A DNA stretch of 64,000 nt from Terrabacter sp. Ter38 (GTDB lineage: Bacteria > Actinomycetota > Actinomycetes > Actinomycetales > Dermatophilaceae), in the NCBI RefSeq assembly GCF_024519435.1, contig NZ_JALJRZ010000001.1:868001-932000 (forward strand), written 5' to 3'. Positions within the stretch are counted from its first letter, which is position 1, and every line of letters begins with the position of its first letter. This document shows, in pieces, positions 18,880-27,646 of the stretch. A program made the position numbers and the translations under genes. The notes beneath the pieces were generated by a model. It was not told the DNA's origin. It did no database searches and saw nothing but the letters and a program-made list of their open reading frames with translations.

Positions 18880-20366
18880 GAAGCGTCTCCTGCGTCCTGG
18901 GCGGTGGTGGACCCGTTCTCGTCGCCCGCGGTGGCACCCGACCGGATCAGGGCGAGCAGCTCGTCGCGCACGTCCTGCATCGTCTCACGGTCGGCGGCCT
19001 CGACGTTGAGCCGTAGGAGCGGCTCGGTGTTGGAGGCCCGCACGTTGAACCACCACATCGGGGCGTCGCCCTCGGGGCTCGTGATTGTCAGCCCGTCGAG
19101 CTCGTCGGTGCCGGCGCCGCGCACCTGGGCCCACGCCCGTACCTGTTCGACGACGGCTGCCTGGTCGGTCACCGTGGAGTTGATCTCGCCGGACGCGACA
19201 TAGCGCTCGTACTCGTCGCAGAGGTCGGACAGCGGGCCGTCCTGCTCGCCGAGGGCGGCAAGCACGTGCATGGCGGCGAGCATGCCGGTGTCGGCGTACC
19301 AGAAGTCGCGGAAGTAGTAGTGGGCCGAGTGCTCGCCGCCGAAGACGGCTCCGGCGCGGGCCATCTCGCCCTTGATGAAGGAGTGACCGACGCGGGTGCG
19401 CACCGGCGTCGCGTCGTGCTCGACGACGATCTCGCGCACCGCGGCGCTCGAGATGACGTTGTGCACGATGGACACCTCGGTGTCGCCGCCTTCGCGGGCA
19501 CGGAGGATCTCGCGGACGGCGACGAGCCCGGTGACGGCGCTGGGCGAGACGGGCTCGCCGCCGGCGTCGACGACGAAGCAGCGGTCGGCGTCACCGTCGA
19601 AGGCGAGGCCGATGTCGGCCCCGTGCTCACGCACGGCGGCCTGCAGGTCGACGAGGTTGGCCGGGTCGAGGGGGTTGGCCTCGTGGTTCGGGAAGGTGCC
19701 GTCCAGCTCGAAGTAGAGCGGGACGATCTCGAGGGGCAGCTCGGGCAGGCCGGCGCCCGTGCCGAGCACGGCAGGGACGGTGTGGCCGCCCATGCCGTTG
19801 CCGGCGTCGACGACGACCTTGAGCGGGCGCGAACCGGACAGGTCGACGAGCCCGCGCAGGAAGGCGGCGTAGTCACCGAGCAGGTCGCGCGTCGTCACCG
19901 AGCCGGGACCCCCGGCGGGGTGCGCGAGACCGGTACCGCCGTCGAGCAGCCACTGGGCGAGGTCGCGGATCTCGGCGAGGCCCGAGTCCTGGCCGACGGG
20001 GCGGGCCGCCGACCGGCACAGCTTGATGCCGTTGTACTGGGCCGGGTTGTGGCTCGCGGTGAACATGGCGCCCGGGAGGTCGAGGGCGCCGCTGGCGTAG
20101 TAGAGGCCGTCGGTCGAGCAGAGCCCGATGACGGTCACGTCGACGCCGCGCGAGGTCACACCGGCGGCGAAGGCCGCGGAGAGCTCCGGCGAGCTCGGGC
20201 GCATGTCATGACCGATGACGACACCGCTGGCCCCGTCCGGGACGGCGACGACCTCGGCGAACGCGGCGCCGATGGCGTGTGCCACGTCGGGCGAGAGCTG
20301 GTCGGGCACGATTCCACGTACGTCGTAGGCCTTGACGAAGTCTGCGAGGTGGGGCACGCCGAACAC
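18876..20366 (-). CDS. manB: Phosphomannomutase/phosphoglucomutase
   Basis: The predicted protein has 496 residues from GTG 20366; GTG 20357 is an alternative. It belongs to the alpha-D-phosphohexomutase family: the catalytic serine loop TASHNP with S105, the metal-binding loop DGDADRCFV, the sugar-binding GGEHSAHYYF, and the phosphate-binding RASNTEPLLRLN. It interconverts mannose-6-phosphate and mannose-1-phosphate (and probably glucose phosphates), feeding GDP-mannose for envelope glycans. It is the second gene of the DUF3499 - manB - Trm112-like - SIS run, which matches Rv3258c-Rv3256c in M. tuberculosis. Both downstream junctions are tight enough for translational coupling. Confidence 0.93.
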   Translation of the reverse strand: MFGVPHLADFVKAYDVRGIVPDQLSPDVAHAIGAAFAEVVAVPDGASGVVIGHDMRPSSPELSAAFAAGVTSRGVDVTVIGLCSTDGLYYASGALDLPGAMFTASHNPAQYNGIKLCRSAARPVGQDSGLAEIRDLAQWLLDGGTGLAHPAGGPGSVTTRDLLGDYAAFLRGLVDLSGSRPLKVVVDAGNGMGGHTVPAVLGTGAGLPELPLEIVPLYFELDGTFPNHEANPLDPANLVDLQAAVREHGADIGLAFDGDADRCFVVDAGGEPVSPSAVTGLVAVREILRAREGGDTEVSIVHNVISSAAVREIVVEHDATPVRTRVGHSFIKGEMARAGAVFGGEHSAHYYFRDFWYADTGMLAAMHVLAALGEQDGPLSDLCDEYERYVASGEINSTVTDQAAVVEQVRAWAQVRGAGTDELDGLTITSPEGDAPMWWFNVRASNTEPLLRLNVEAADRETMQDVRDELLALIRSGATAGDENGSTTAQDAGDAS

Positions 20367-20374
20367 CCTAGTGG

Positions 20375-20767
20375 TCAGGAGTCCTTGAGGATGCGCAGGT
20401 GTCCGCGGCGGCCGGACTCGACGGCGCCGGACTCGGCCTCCGCCGTGGCCTGTCCCCTCGAGGTCGTGCGGTTCTCGCCGGGCCGGATCGTGCGCGGGCG
20501 GCCGGCCTCGCGCACAGCATCAGCCAGGGCCAGGAGGTCGTCGGGGGCCAGGGCCGGCTCGGGGAAGTCGCCACCCACGCGCACGACCTCCCACCCACGT
20601 GGAGCCGTCATGCGCTCGGCGTGCTCGAGGCACAGGTCGTACGTGTGCGGCTCGGCGTAGGTCGCGAGCGGCCCGACGACGACAGCACGGTCGGCGTAGG
20701 CGTACGTCAGGGTCGCGACGGCAGGACGGGCGCATCCCGTCTTCGAGCAACCACGTGTCAGACCCAC
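20375..20767 (-). CDS. DUF3499 family protein
   Basis: The predicted protein has 130 residues from GTG 20767, chosen because the family begins close to RGCSKTGC. An ATG at 20812 would add 15 unconserved residues. CSKTGC and CLEHAERM give a possible metal site, and the core TLTYAYADRAVVVGPLA is well conserved. The last 50 residues are charged and probably disordered. It is the Rv3258c counterpart, always next to manB in Actinobacteria. No function is established. It ends 8 bases before the manB start. Confidence 0.85.
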   Translation of the reverse strand: MGLTRGCSKTGCARPAVATLTYAYADRAVVVGPLATYAEPHTYDLCLEHAERMTAPRGWEVVRVGGDFPEPALAPDDLLALADAVREAGRPRTIRPGENRTTSRGQATAEAESGAVESGRRGHLRILKDS

Positions 20768-20895
20768 GATCCGGGACTCTAGTCCGCGCTCCCGAAGAGG
20801 ACGAATCACCACGCCGTCCGAGCACGAGATCGCCGCGGGCGTATGCCGCCGGGTGGCGTCCGCGCGCGGGCTGACGGTCGATCTAGAGTGGAGAC

Positions 20896-21330
20896 GTGGA
20901 CACCGCCTCCCCCCGCACGCCCGGGCGCCCGCGTCGGCGTGACCGGCACGGACGCGGCCGCCGGGGACCTCTGGCGTGGCCGCCGGTCCCCGCCATGACC
21001 TCGCGCCGCGACGAGTTCGACGACTTCGTCCTCGACGCCGCGGCCCGGCTCGAGGCGACGTGCGGGCGTGCTTTTCCCGCAGTGGAGTTCGCTGTCGAGG
21101 ACGTGCCTCGCGGACCGGCTCCGTGGGATCACCGCGAAGTCCCGCTCGGCCGGCTCTACCCGGCGACGAGCGCGCGTCCGGCGCGGATCGTCGTCTACCG
21201 CCGGCCTGTCGAGACGCGCGTCACCGACCGTCGAGACGTGGCCGCCCTCGTGGCCGACATCGTCACGGAGCAGGTCGCCGGGCTGCTCGGGGTCGCGCCC
21301 GAGGACCTCGACCCCGGCTTCGGGGAGTGA
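20896..21330 (+). CDS. Metallopeptidase-family (zincin-like) protein with degenerate active site
   Basis: The predicted protein has 144 residues from GTG 20896. The first 35 residues are Arg/Pro-rich; a shorter start at MTSRRDEFDDFV (20996) is possible. The body matches the PF06262 minimal zincin family (FDDFVLDAAARLEA, LGRLYPATSARPARIVVYRRP). Where catalytic members carry HExxH, this protein has VTEQVAGLLGVAPEDLD, so both zinc-ligand histidines are missing. It should not be a standard metallopeptidase. It is the positional equivalent of Rv3259, diverging from the DUF3499-manB operon. Confidence 0.78.
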   Translation: MDTASPRTPGRPRRRDRHGRGRRGPLAWPPVPAMTSRRDEFDDFVLDAAARLEATCGRAFPAVEFAVEDVPRGPAPWDHREVPLGRLYPATSARPARIVVYRRPVETRVTDRRDVAALVADIVTEQVAGLLGVAPEDLDPGFGE

Positions 21331-21360
21331 CCCTCCGACACCGGCCGGGCGGTGCTGTCG

Positions 21361-22827
21361 CTAGTTGCGCACCTGACGCACCGGCACCGACAGGGCCCGC
21401 ACGGGCGCGTCGCTGAGCGAGGCCACCGAGAAGAACGGCACTCCCGCGTCGACCCCGGCCACGGAGACGGCGCCTCGCAGCGTCCCCCTCGTCGGCACCA
21501 CCCAGACGCCCTTCGCGTCCTTGGCGTCGACGGCCACGGTCGAGTCGGCCGGCACGTCGATCGTGGACACCCGGGCGTCGTCACCTGAGCCGAGCCGCAC
21601 CTGCGCCGTGGCGGGAGCCGAACCTGACGTCAGGAGAAGGTGTTTCGTGGTGCCGTCAAGCCCGGGGAGCAGGACTCCGGCGACACCCCGAAGAGGCGGG
21701 GTCGCGGGAGTCCAGGCGAAGTCGCCCATCAGGTCGCCGGTCGTCGCGCGGCGTTCGGTCCAGGCTGCCCCCACGAGCGGCTGGTCGGACCGGACGCCCA
21801 GACCCATGGCAGCCGGGTTGGACGGGATGGCCAGGTCGAGCGTCGAGCCCGCCGGCACGCGTACGGCCCGGAGGTCCGCGGGCTGCACCGCCCCCTGGGC
21901 GGTGAGCAGTCGCACCTGGGCCAGGGCCTCGGTGCTGCCCGGGTTGGCCAGGCGCAGCCAGATCCCGCCGCCGGTCTCGACACCGGGCACGACGAGGTCG
22001 GTGTTCGGTGAGGCGGCGCGGGTGGCGTCGTCGATGCCGCGGCCCGTGGCGCCGAGGATCCACTGCTCGTCGAGCACGGCCGACACGACGCCGCCCGTGG
22101 CGGTGACGTGGACGACCGGACCGGCCTCGTCGGGCGCGAGGGCGTCGAGGGAGACGACCTCGCGCGAGAGGGGCGGGATGGAGATGCTGCGCGCTCCGCC
22201 GGCGTCGACGGGTCCACCTCGCCCCAGCACCTCGAGAGAGACGGTCACGGCGTTGGCGCCGGGGTTGCTGACGATGACGCGCTCGGTGCGCGAAGGGCCC
22301 GCGCCGCCACCGACGAGCCAGACGTCGGACGACGGCAGCTGGCAGGGGGTCACGGCCAGGCCGCGGTCGTCGTCACCGGTGTGGCGCCACACCTGCGTGG
22401 CGACGAGCCCGGGGGCGAAGGCGCCCCGCGCCCTCGCGATGACGACGTCGGGGGCTGCGGTGGCCGCCGAGACCTCCGCTGCCCGGTCCGAGCTCTGGGC
22501 GAGGCCGGTGGACGACGGGCCTCCGAGCAGCGCCACGGTGCCCGAGCCGCCTGCCGGCGCACCGGCGACGACACCCTGGTCGGGAGTGGCCGCCGCGACG
22601 GTGACGGTGCCCGCGACGTCCCGCAGCCCCGTGGCTCCGAGTCGCTGCTGGCCCGGGCACACGAGGGAGGACTCGTCGAGCAGGACGGTGGAGGACTCGG
22701 GCAGGCCGGCCTGCTCGCCCGGGGTCGCGAGCTGCACGGAACCGCTGACCCGGGTCGCTCCGACCGCGAGTCCCGCCGCGACGAGCGCCACGGCGCCCGC
22801 CCGGACCATTCCGGACACGTTCGTCAT
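21361..22827 (-). CDS. DUF5719 family secreted/membrane-anchored protein
   Basis: The predicted protein has 488 residues from ATG 22827, with GAGGAGG upstream and an ATGA overlap with the glycosyltransferase stop. One hydrophobic N-terminal helix (AGAVALVAAGLAVGATRV) is followed by a long extracytoplasmic part made of beta-rich repeats. NPGANAVTVSLEVLGRGG and LANPGSTEALAQVRLL suggest Ig-like or pilus-biogenesis-like sheets. Two cysteines (LVCPGQ, TPCQL) may pair. The family has no known function, but it regularly follows the giant GT2 gene near whiB2, so an envelope-glycan role is inferred. Confidence 0.82.
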   Translation of the reverse strand: MTNVSGMVRAGAVALVAAGLAVGATRVSGSVQLATPGEQAGLPESSTVLLDESSLVCPGQQRLGATGLRDVAGTVTVAAATPDQGVVAGAPAGGSGTVALLGGPSSTGLAQSSDRAAEVSAATAAPDVVIARARGAFAPGLVATQVWRHTGDDDRGLAVTPCQLPSSDVWLVGGGAGPSRTERVIVSNPGANAVTVSLEVLGRGGPVDAGGARSISIPPLSREVVSLDALAPDEAGPVVHVTATGGVVSAVLDEQWILGATGRGIDDATRAASPNTDLVVPGVETGGGIWLRLANPGSTEALAQVRLLTAQGAVQPADLRAVRVPAGSTLDLAIPSNPAAMGLGVRSDQPLVGAAWTERRATTGDLMGDFAWTPATPPLRGVAGVLLPGLDGTTKHLLLTSGSAPATAQVRLGSGDDARVSTIDVPADSTVAVDAKDAKGVWVVPTRGTLRGAVSVAGVDAGVPFFSVASLSDAPVRALSVPVRQVRN

Positions 22828-25800
22828 GTGCGCCTCCTCGAGCGTCGGTTGCCGAAGGGGACGGCCATGAACACCACGAAGCCGAGCAGCAGCCCCTGGC
22901 CGAGGCGCCACCACGGCTGTGCTGCAGCGAGATCGATCTCGAGCTCCCCGGCGGTGGGTGGCACGGCATACGTGGGCTGGACGGCCCCAGCCACCGGCAG
23001 GAGCTCTCGCCCGTCGTAGGTCACGAGCGCCTGCTGCGACCACTCGGTGGGCTCGGCCAGGACGACGAAGCGCGCGGCGCTCCCGGCCGGGAGCGTCGTG
23101 TCGACCGCGGCGTGCGGTCCCGACGTGGGCACGACCCGCAGCAGCGCTCCGTCGGCATCGACGAGGCGGGCACGCGACGGGGCGGTCGCAGAGACCCCGC
23201 CGTCGGCGGCCGGCAGCGGCTGCACCTTCCAGAGGATGCCGCGCTCGCTCGTGCCGAGACGGCTCAGACCCTCGGAGGAGTCGAGGCGGCGGGCGAGGGC
23301 GGAGTCGGCCGTCGCCCGCACCTGCACGAAGCCGACGCCGAGGCGGGCCAGGGTCGTGGAGTCGAGGGAGTCGGCCCCGCGGCCGCCCACGAGGTTGGCC
23401 ACGGCGTCGACGAGCGGCGCGTCATCGGCGTCGGGTGTGCGATCGAGGTCACGCAGCAGCTCACCCGGCTCCTGACCGGCGAGGACGAAGTCCACGACGT
23501 CGTCGGACGGCCGCAGGAGCAGCAGGCGGTTGCCGAGCGGGCCGCTGCCCTGCTCGATCGCGACGGCGGGGAGGGTCGCCTGCCCCACCGAGAGCGTGTG
23601 GCCGATGCCCCGGACGCCCCAGGCGGCGGCCCCGGCGAGGACCGGGACGACGGCGAGCGTCGCGGCGGCGACGGCTGCGGCGAACCCCCAGCGCCGACCC
23701 GGACGGGCCAGTGACTCGAGCACGGGCCTGCTGCCCGCCAGCACCCCGACGAGCAGACCGGCCAGCCAGAGCTGCAGGCCGAGGCCGGCCCAGAGGTGTG
23801 CCGTGGCGGACTGTCCGACCCCGGTCTCGGCCGAACCGAGGACCACCGCCCCGGACGCGAGGGCAACGGCGAGCCCGAGCAGCGCGAGCACCCCGCCGAC
23901 GAGCAGACCGACGGACTCGGCGCGGCTGCGTCCCCGCGTCGCGAGCCCGAGGACCCCCAGCACGACGAGCGGCGCGCCGAGCCACACGGCCCAGCTGGTC
24001 GCGCCCGGCTCGCCGAGGACGTGCGCGAGCACCCCCGACGGGCCGCGGACGTCGACGGTCGTGACGAGGCCGGGACCGGAGAGCAGCAGCCGTGGGTCCT
24101 GGACGAACTGGGCCGCCCACGGTCCCAGGAGCGCGGTGGGCACGACGAGCAGCACGAGAGCGCGGGCCCGGCGCAGGCCCGGGCCGAGGACGAGGAGCAG
24201 CAGGGCGGCGACGACCGAGAGCGCGAGCAGCGGCGGCGCGAAGGCGCCAACCACCGCCGTCGCGAGCGCCGTCGCGAACGAGGCGGTGAAGGTGCCGTCG
24301 CGGCGGGCCGCGAGGCAGAAGCCGGCGAGGACGAAGGGCAGCAGGACGTGGACGACGGCCACGCCGACCCGGCCCTGCGAGATGCCGACCGCGGCGACGC
24401 CGGCCGTGCCCCAGGCCAGGGCACCCAGCGCCCGGGCGACCCGCGAGGAGGTGACGACACGTCCGGCGAGGTAGGCCGACCACGTCGCGAGCACCGGCGC
24501 GAGGAAGAGCAGCCAGGCGATGGTCACACCGGCGCTCGACCGGCTCTCGGCGACGCCCGGGACCCGCTCGGCCAGCCACGTCAGGGCGGAGAGGACGGCG
24601 AGATGGGGGCCGGACTCGGCTCCGGTGCCGAGCCCCGCGCCGTGCCAGGCGTCGCGGAACGCGTGCCACAGACCGGACGCGTCGGTCGACACGGGTCGCA
24701 GCTCGCCGCCGGCCACGCCGGCGTTCGTGGGTGAGAGCGCCCCGGCCCGGATGGTGTCGCGCCAGGCGGCCGTCGTCGCGACAAGCACGGCGAGGACGGC
24801 GAGGAACCCGGGGTGCGAGACGATGCGACGCGGCAGCGACGCCGGCAGGTGGTCGAGCGACTCGGAGTCGTCGGCGACGGGGCCGGTCTCGGTGGTGAGG
24901 GCCGCCTCGCGCCGCAGGCGGCTGCGCTCGGGTGTGATGGCGTCCTGGATGTGGTCGATGGTGGTGCGGGCGGCCACGGCTGGCGCGACGAAGAGCGTGC
25001 CGAGGTGGTCACGGCGCAACCGCTTGGTCCGGCGTCCGCGCCAGCGGGCGCCGAGGGTCGCGAACGGGTGGAGCAGCGCGCTGACGTCGGTCAGCTCGCG
25101 CCAGGCCTGCCTCGGGCGCTTGGCCACGAGGAGCGTCACGGACGACACGAGGGCGGACAGCGCCATCCAGACGGCGAGGAACGGTACGGCCAGCGGCGAG
25201 CAGCGGGCCAGTGTGACCTGCCGGGCGGCTCGGCGCCCCCGGCGTTCGAGCTCACGCGGCCTGGGGACACCCGGTCGCTCCCCGTCGATGCCGGCGGACG
25301 CGTCGCGCACGACCGCCCCCGGCACGACGACGACGCGATGGCCGGCGAGCTGGGCCCGCCAGCCGAAGTCGAGATCGGCTCCGTGCTCGACGAACGCAGG
25401 GTCGAAGCCACCGAGGTCGTCGTAGGCGGAGCGGCGCACGAGCATGCCGCTCGTGCTCACCGCGAGGACGTCCGCGCGGTGGTCGTACTGGCCCTGGTCG
25501 GCCTCCCCGCGGGCGGGCGAGGCCAGGCGGCGGCCCGTGCGGGTGATCTGGATGCCCATCTCGACGAGGCGTCGCGGGTCGTCCCAGGCGACGATCTTCG
25601 GCCCCGCCACCCCGACGGACTTCGAGCGGAGCCCGGCCTGGAGCAGCTGCGCGAGCGCGTTGGCGCGCGGCACGGTGTCGTCGTGGAGCACCCACACCCA
25701 GCTCGTGGACGCGTCGGCGCCAACGGGGAGCGCCGCGACGCCGGCGGCGATGGCGCGACCGATCGGCACGCGGCCGTCGAGACGCACGATCTCGACGGAC

Positions 25801-26093
25801 GGGACCGCCCGGCGCACGCCGGAGTGGGCGCGTGCGATGGCGTTCGACGTGTCGCTGCTCGCGACGTCGACGATGACGAGCCGCGCTGGCGGCAGTGTCT
25901 GGGCGGCCAAGCCGTCGAGACACTGCGCCAGCCACGCAGCTCCGTTGTGCACGACGACGATCGCGTCGACCGTTCCGTTCGGTCGCTGCCCGGTGGAGGG
26001 AGGGGCGGACAACGACACGGACGACACACTCCCCGCGCCAGCGGGGGTGCTCAGGTCTTCGGCGAGCTCGTCGGGCACAGCGGCTACCTGCAC
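22824..26093 (-). CDS. Large family 2 glycosyltransferase with polytopic C-terminal region
   Basis: The predicted protein has 1089 residues from GTG 26093. Residues 40-290 are a GT-A fold: AIVVVHNGAAWLAQCLDGL, the HDD motif in WVWVLHDDTVP in the DXD position, GMLVRRSAYDDLGGFD and HGADLDFGWRAQLAGH. A membrane helix near 310-330 and a basic linker follow. From about 430 there are a dozen hydrophobic helices with long extracytoplasmic loops, including WLAERVPGVAESRSS and a final soluble segment ending in a membrane anchor plus RRSRRRT. The fusion suggests a sugar polymerised at the inner membrane face and handled or exported by the same protein. The substrate is unknown. Coupled to the DUF5719 gene. 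Confidence 0.85.
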   Translation of the reverse strand: MQVAAVPDELAEDLSTPAGAGSVSSVSLSAPPSTGQRPNGTVDAIVVVHNGAAWLAQCLDGLAAQTLPPARLVIVDVASSDTSNAIARAHSGVRRAVPSVEIVRLDGRVPIGRAIAAGVAALPVGADASTSWVWVLHDDTVPRANALAQLLQAGLRSKSVGVAGPKIVAWDDPRRLVEMGIQITRTGRRLASPARGEADQGQYDHRADVLAVSTSGMLVRRSAYDDLGGFDPAFVEHGADLDFGWRAQLAGHRVVVVPGAVVRDASAGIDGERPGVPRPRELERRGRRAARQVTLARCSPLAVPFLAVWMALSALVSSVTLLVAKRPRQAWRELTDVSALLHPFATLGARWRGRRTKRLRRDHLGTLFVAPAVAARTTIDHIQDAITPERSRLRREAALTTETGPVADDSESLDHLPASLPRRIVSHPGFLAVLAVLVATTAAWRDTIRAGALSPTNAGVAGGELRPVSTDASGLWHAFRDAWHGAGLGTGAESGPHLAVLSALTWLAERVPGVAESRSSAGVTIAWLLFLAPVLATWSAYLAGRVVTSSRVARALGALAWGTAGVAAVGISQGRVGVAVVHVLLPFVLAGFCLAARRDGTFTASFATALATAVVGAFAPPLLALSVVAALLLLVLGPGLRRARALVLLVVPTALLGPWAAQFVQDPRLLLSGPGLVTTVDVRGPSGVLAHVLGEPGATSWAVWLGAPLVVLGVLGLATRGRSRAESVGLLVGGVLALLGLAVALASGAVVLGSAETGVGQSATAHLWAGLGLQLWLAGLLVGVLAGSRPVLESLARPGRRWGFAAAVAAATLAVVPVLAGAAAWGVRGIGHTLSVGQATLPAVAIEQGSGPLGNRLLLLRPSDDVVDFVLAGQEPGELLRDLDRTPDADDAPLVDAVANLVGGRGADSLDSTTLARLGVGFVQVRATADSALARRLDSSEGLSRLGTSERGILWKVQPLPAADGGVSATAPSRARLVDADGALLRVVPTSGPHAAVDTTLPAGSAARFVVLAEPTEWSQQALVTYDGRELLPVAGAVQPTYAVPPTAGELEIDLAAAQPWWRLGQGLLLGFVVFMAVPFGNRRSRRRT

Positions 26094-26130
26094 CCGGACA
26101 CCAGCGAGGTGCCGGGCTGGAACCTCACGA

Positions 26131-26397
26131 TCAGACCGCGCGCTTCTTCAGCTTGCGGCGCTCTCGCTCGGACAGTCCGCCCCAGATGCCGAATCTCTCG
26201 TCATTGGACAGGGCGTACTCGAGGCACTCGGATCGCACCTCGCATCCCACGCAGACCTTCTTGGCCTCGCGGGTGGAACCGCCCTTCTCCGGGAAGAACG
26301 CCTCCGGGTCGGTCTGGGCGCAGAGCGAACGCTCCTGCCAGGAGAGCTCACCCTCCTGCTCGCCCGTGTCCGACCAAACCACCATCAACTCGTGCAT
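26131..26397 (-). CDS. whiB2: WhiB2-type iron-sulfur regulator
   Basis: The predicted protein has 88 residues from ATG 26397 with GAGGAGG upstream. Four cluster-binding cysteines are C26, C49, C52 and C58, followed by the GIWGG turn and a basic tail ERERRKLKKRAV. ALCAQTDPEAFFPEKGG-type sequence and the location between a giant GT2 gene and fbiA match M. tuberculosis whiB2 and M. smegmatis whmD. Those are essential for septation, and the Streptomyces orthologue WhiB acts with WhiA in sporulation-specific division. The protein is shorter than mycobacterial WhiB2 because it lacks the N-terminal extension. Confidence 0.95.
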   Translation of the reverse strand: MHELMVVWSDTGEQEGELSWQERSLCAQTDPEAFFPEKGGSTREAKKVCVGCEVRSECLEYALSNDERFGIWGGLSERERRKLKKRAV

Positions 26398-26641
26398 GAC
26401 CCCTCCTCGACCCTGACTGCACTTTGTGTCAGCACTGTCGCACCGAGCGGCACCGTTCTCCGGAGGTTCCGGACAAATACGTCCAAGAGCTCCAGCGATC
26501 CAACCCCGACCGACTACAACAATGAAATTACATGCGTGTCATATGCCCCACGTCAAGCCCGTTGGTGATATTCGCAGGTTCGACATGTCCGGGCCGACCC
26601 CGCGCGACGTGCCGTGGGCAGACTGCTGAGAGGATCGGCGC
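26398..26641. promoter_or_regulatory. Divergent whiB2/fbiA regulatory region
   Basis: These 244 bases are AT-richer than the surroundings. The stretch AATGAAATTACATGCG near 26521 is the lowest-GC spot in this part of the window. Two small palindromes lie on the whiB2 side: CCGGA-N3-TCCGG at 26460-26472 and GGAC-N6-GTCC at 26471-26484. Both promoters must lie here, but I cannot assign -35/-10 boxes with confidence. Confidence 0.5.
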
Positions 26642-27646
26642 ATGCGCATCACCGCCCTGGCCGGAGGAGTCGGCGGCGCCCGGTTCCTCCGGGGCCTGCT
26701 CCACCACGCCCGACAGACCTACCCACTGGTCGCCGATCCCGACCGCCCCGATCCGCTCGAGCTGACCGTCATCGGCAACACCGGCGACGACATCACGCTC
26801 TTCGGCCTGCGGGTGTGCCCAGACATCGACACGCTGCTCTACACCCTGGGCGGAGGCATCCACGAGGGACAGGGCTGGGGGCGCGCCGACGAGTCGCACC
26901 ACCTCGCCGCGGAGCTCGCCGCGCTCGGCGCCGAGCCACAGTGGTTCACCTTGGGAGACAAGGACTTCGGCACCCACGTCTACCGCTCGCAGCTGCTGGG
27001 CCAGGGTATGCCGCTGAGCGGCGTCGTCGAGCGGCTCTCCGCCCGCTGGGGCCTCGGTGAGCTCGGCGTACGCCTCCTCCCGATGACCGACACCCCCGTC
27101 GAGACGCACGTCGTCGTCGAGCAGGACGGTGAGCAGCGGGCGATCCACTTCCAGGAGTGGTGGGTGCGCCACCGCGCCGAGCTCGCAGCCGACCGGTTCG
27201 TCGTGGCCGGCCTCGACCGCGCCACGCCGGCTCCCGGCGTGCTCGACGCGATCCGCGAGGCCGACGTCGTCATCCTGCCGCCGAGCAACCCCGTCGTCTC
27301 GATCGGCATCATCCTCGGCGTCCCTGGTGTGCGTGAGGCGCTGCGCGGCACGCGCGCGCCCGTGGTCGGAGTCTCCCCCCTCGTCGGGGGGCGCCCGGTG
27401 CGGGGGCACGCCGACGTGTGCCTGCGCACGATCGGGGTCGAGGAGTCGAGCGCGGGAGTCGCCGGGCTCTACGCCGACTTCCTCGACGGGTGGCTCGTCG
27501 ACGAGGAGGACCCCATGCCGGCACGGCGCGGTGTCGAGGTCCTGCGCCGCCCGCTCCTCATGAGCTCGGTCGAGGCGGCCGCCGACATGGCCGGGGCGGC
27601 CCTGGACCTGGGTCTGCGGCTGCGCACGGAGCGAGCCCCGGCGTGA
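26642..27646 (+). CDS. fbiA: 2-phospho-L-lactate (or EPPG-forming) transferase FbiA, F420 biosynthesis
   Basis: The predicted protein has 334 residues from ATG 26642 with AGAGGA upstream. CofD/FbiA family motifs are clear: MRITALAGGVGGARFLRGL, LTVIGNTGDD, TLLYTLGGG, and VILPPSNPVVSIGIIL. FbiA joins the phospholactate or phosphoenolpyruvyl moiety to the deazaflavin Fo. In actinobacteria the phosphoenolpyruvate route gives dehydro-F420-0. The stop overlaps the fbiB start as GTGA. Neither fbiC nor fbiD is in the window. Confidence 0.95.
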   Translation: MRITALAGGVGGARFLRGLLHHARQTYPLVADPDRPDPLELTVIGNTGDDITLFGLRVCPDIDTLLYTLGGGIHEGQGWGRADESHHLAAELAALGAEPQWFTLGDKDFGTHVYRSQLLGQGMPLSGVVERLSARWGLGELGVRLLPMTDTPVETHVVVEQDGEQRAIHFQEWWVRHRAELAADRFVVAGLDRATPAPGVLDAIREADVVILPPSNPVVSIGIILGVPGVREALRGTRAPVVGVSPLVGGRPVRGHADVCLRTIGVEESSAGVAGLYADFLDGWLVDEEDPMPARRGVEVLRRPLLMSSVEAAADMAGAALDLGLRLRTERAPA

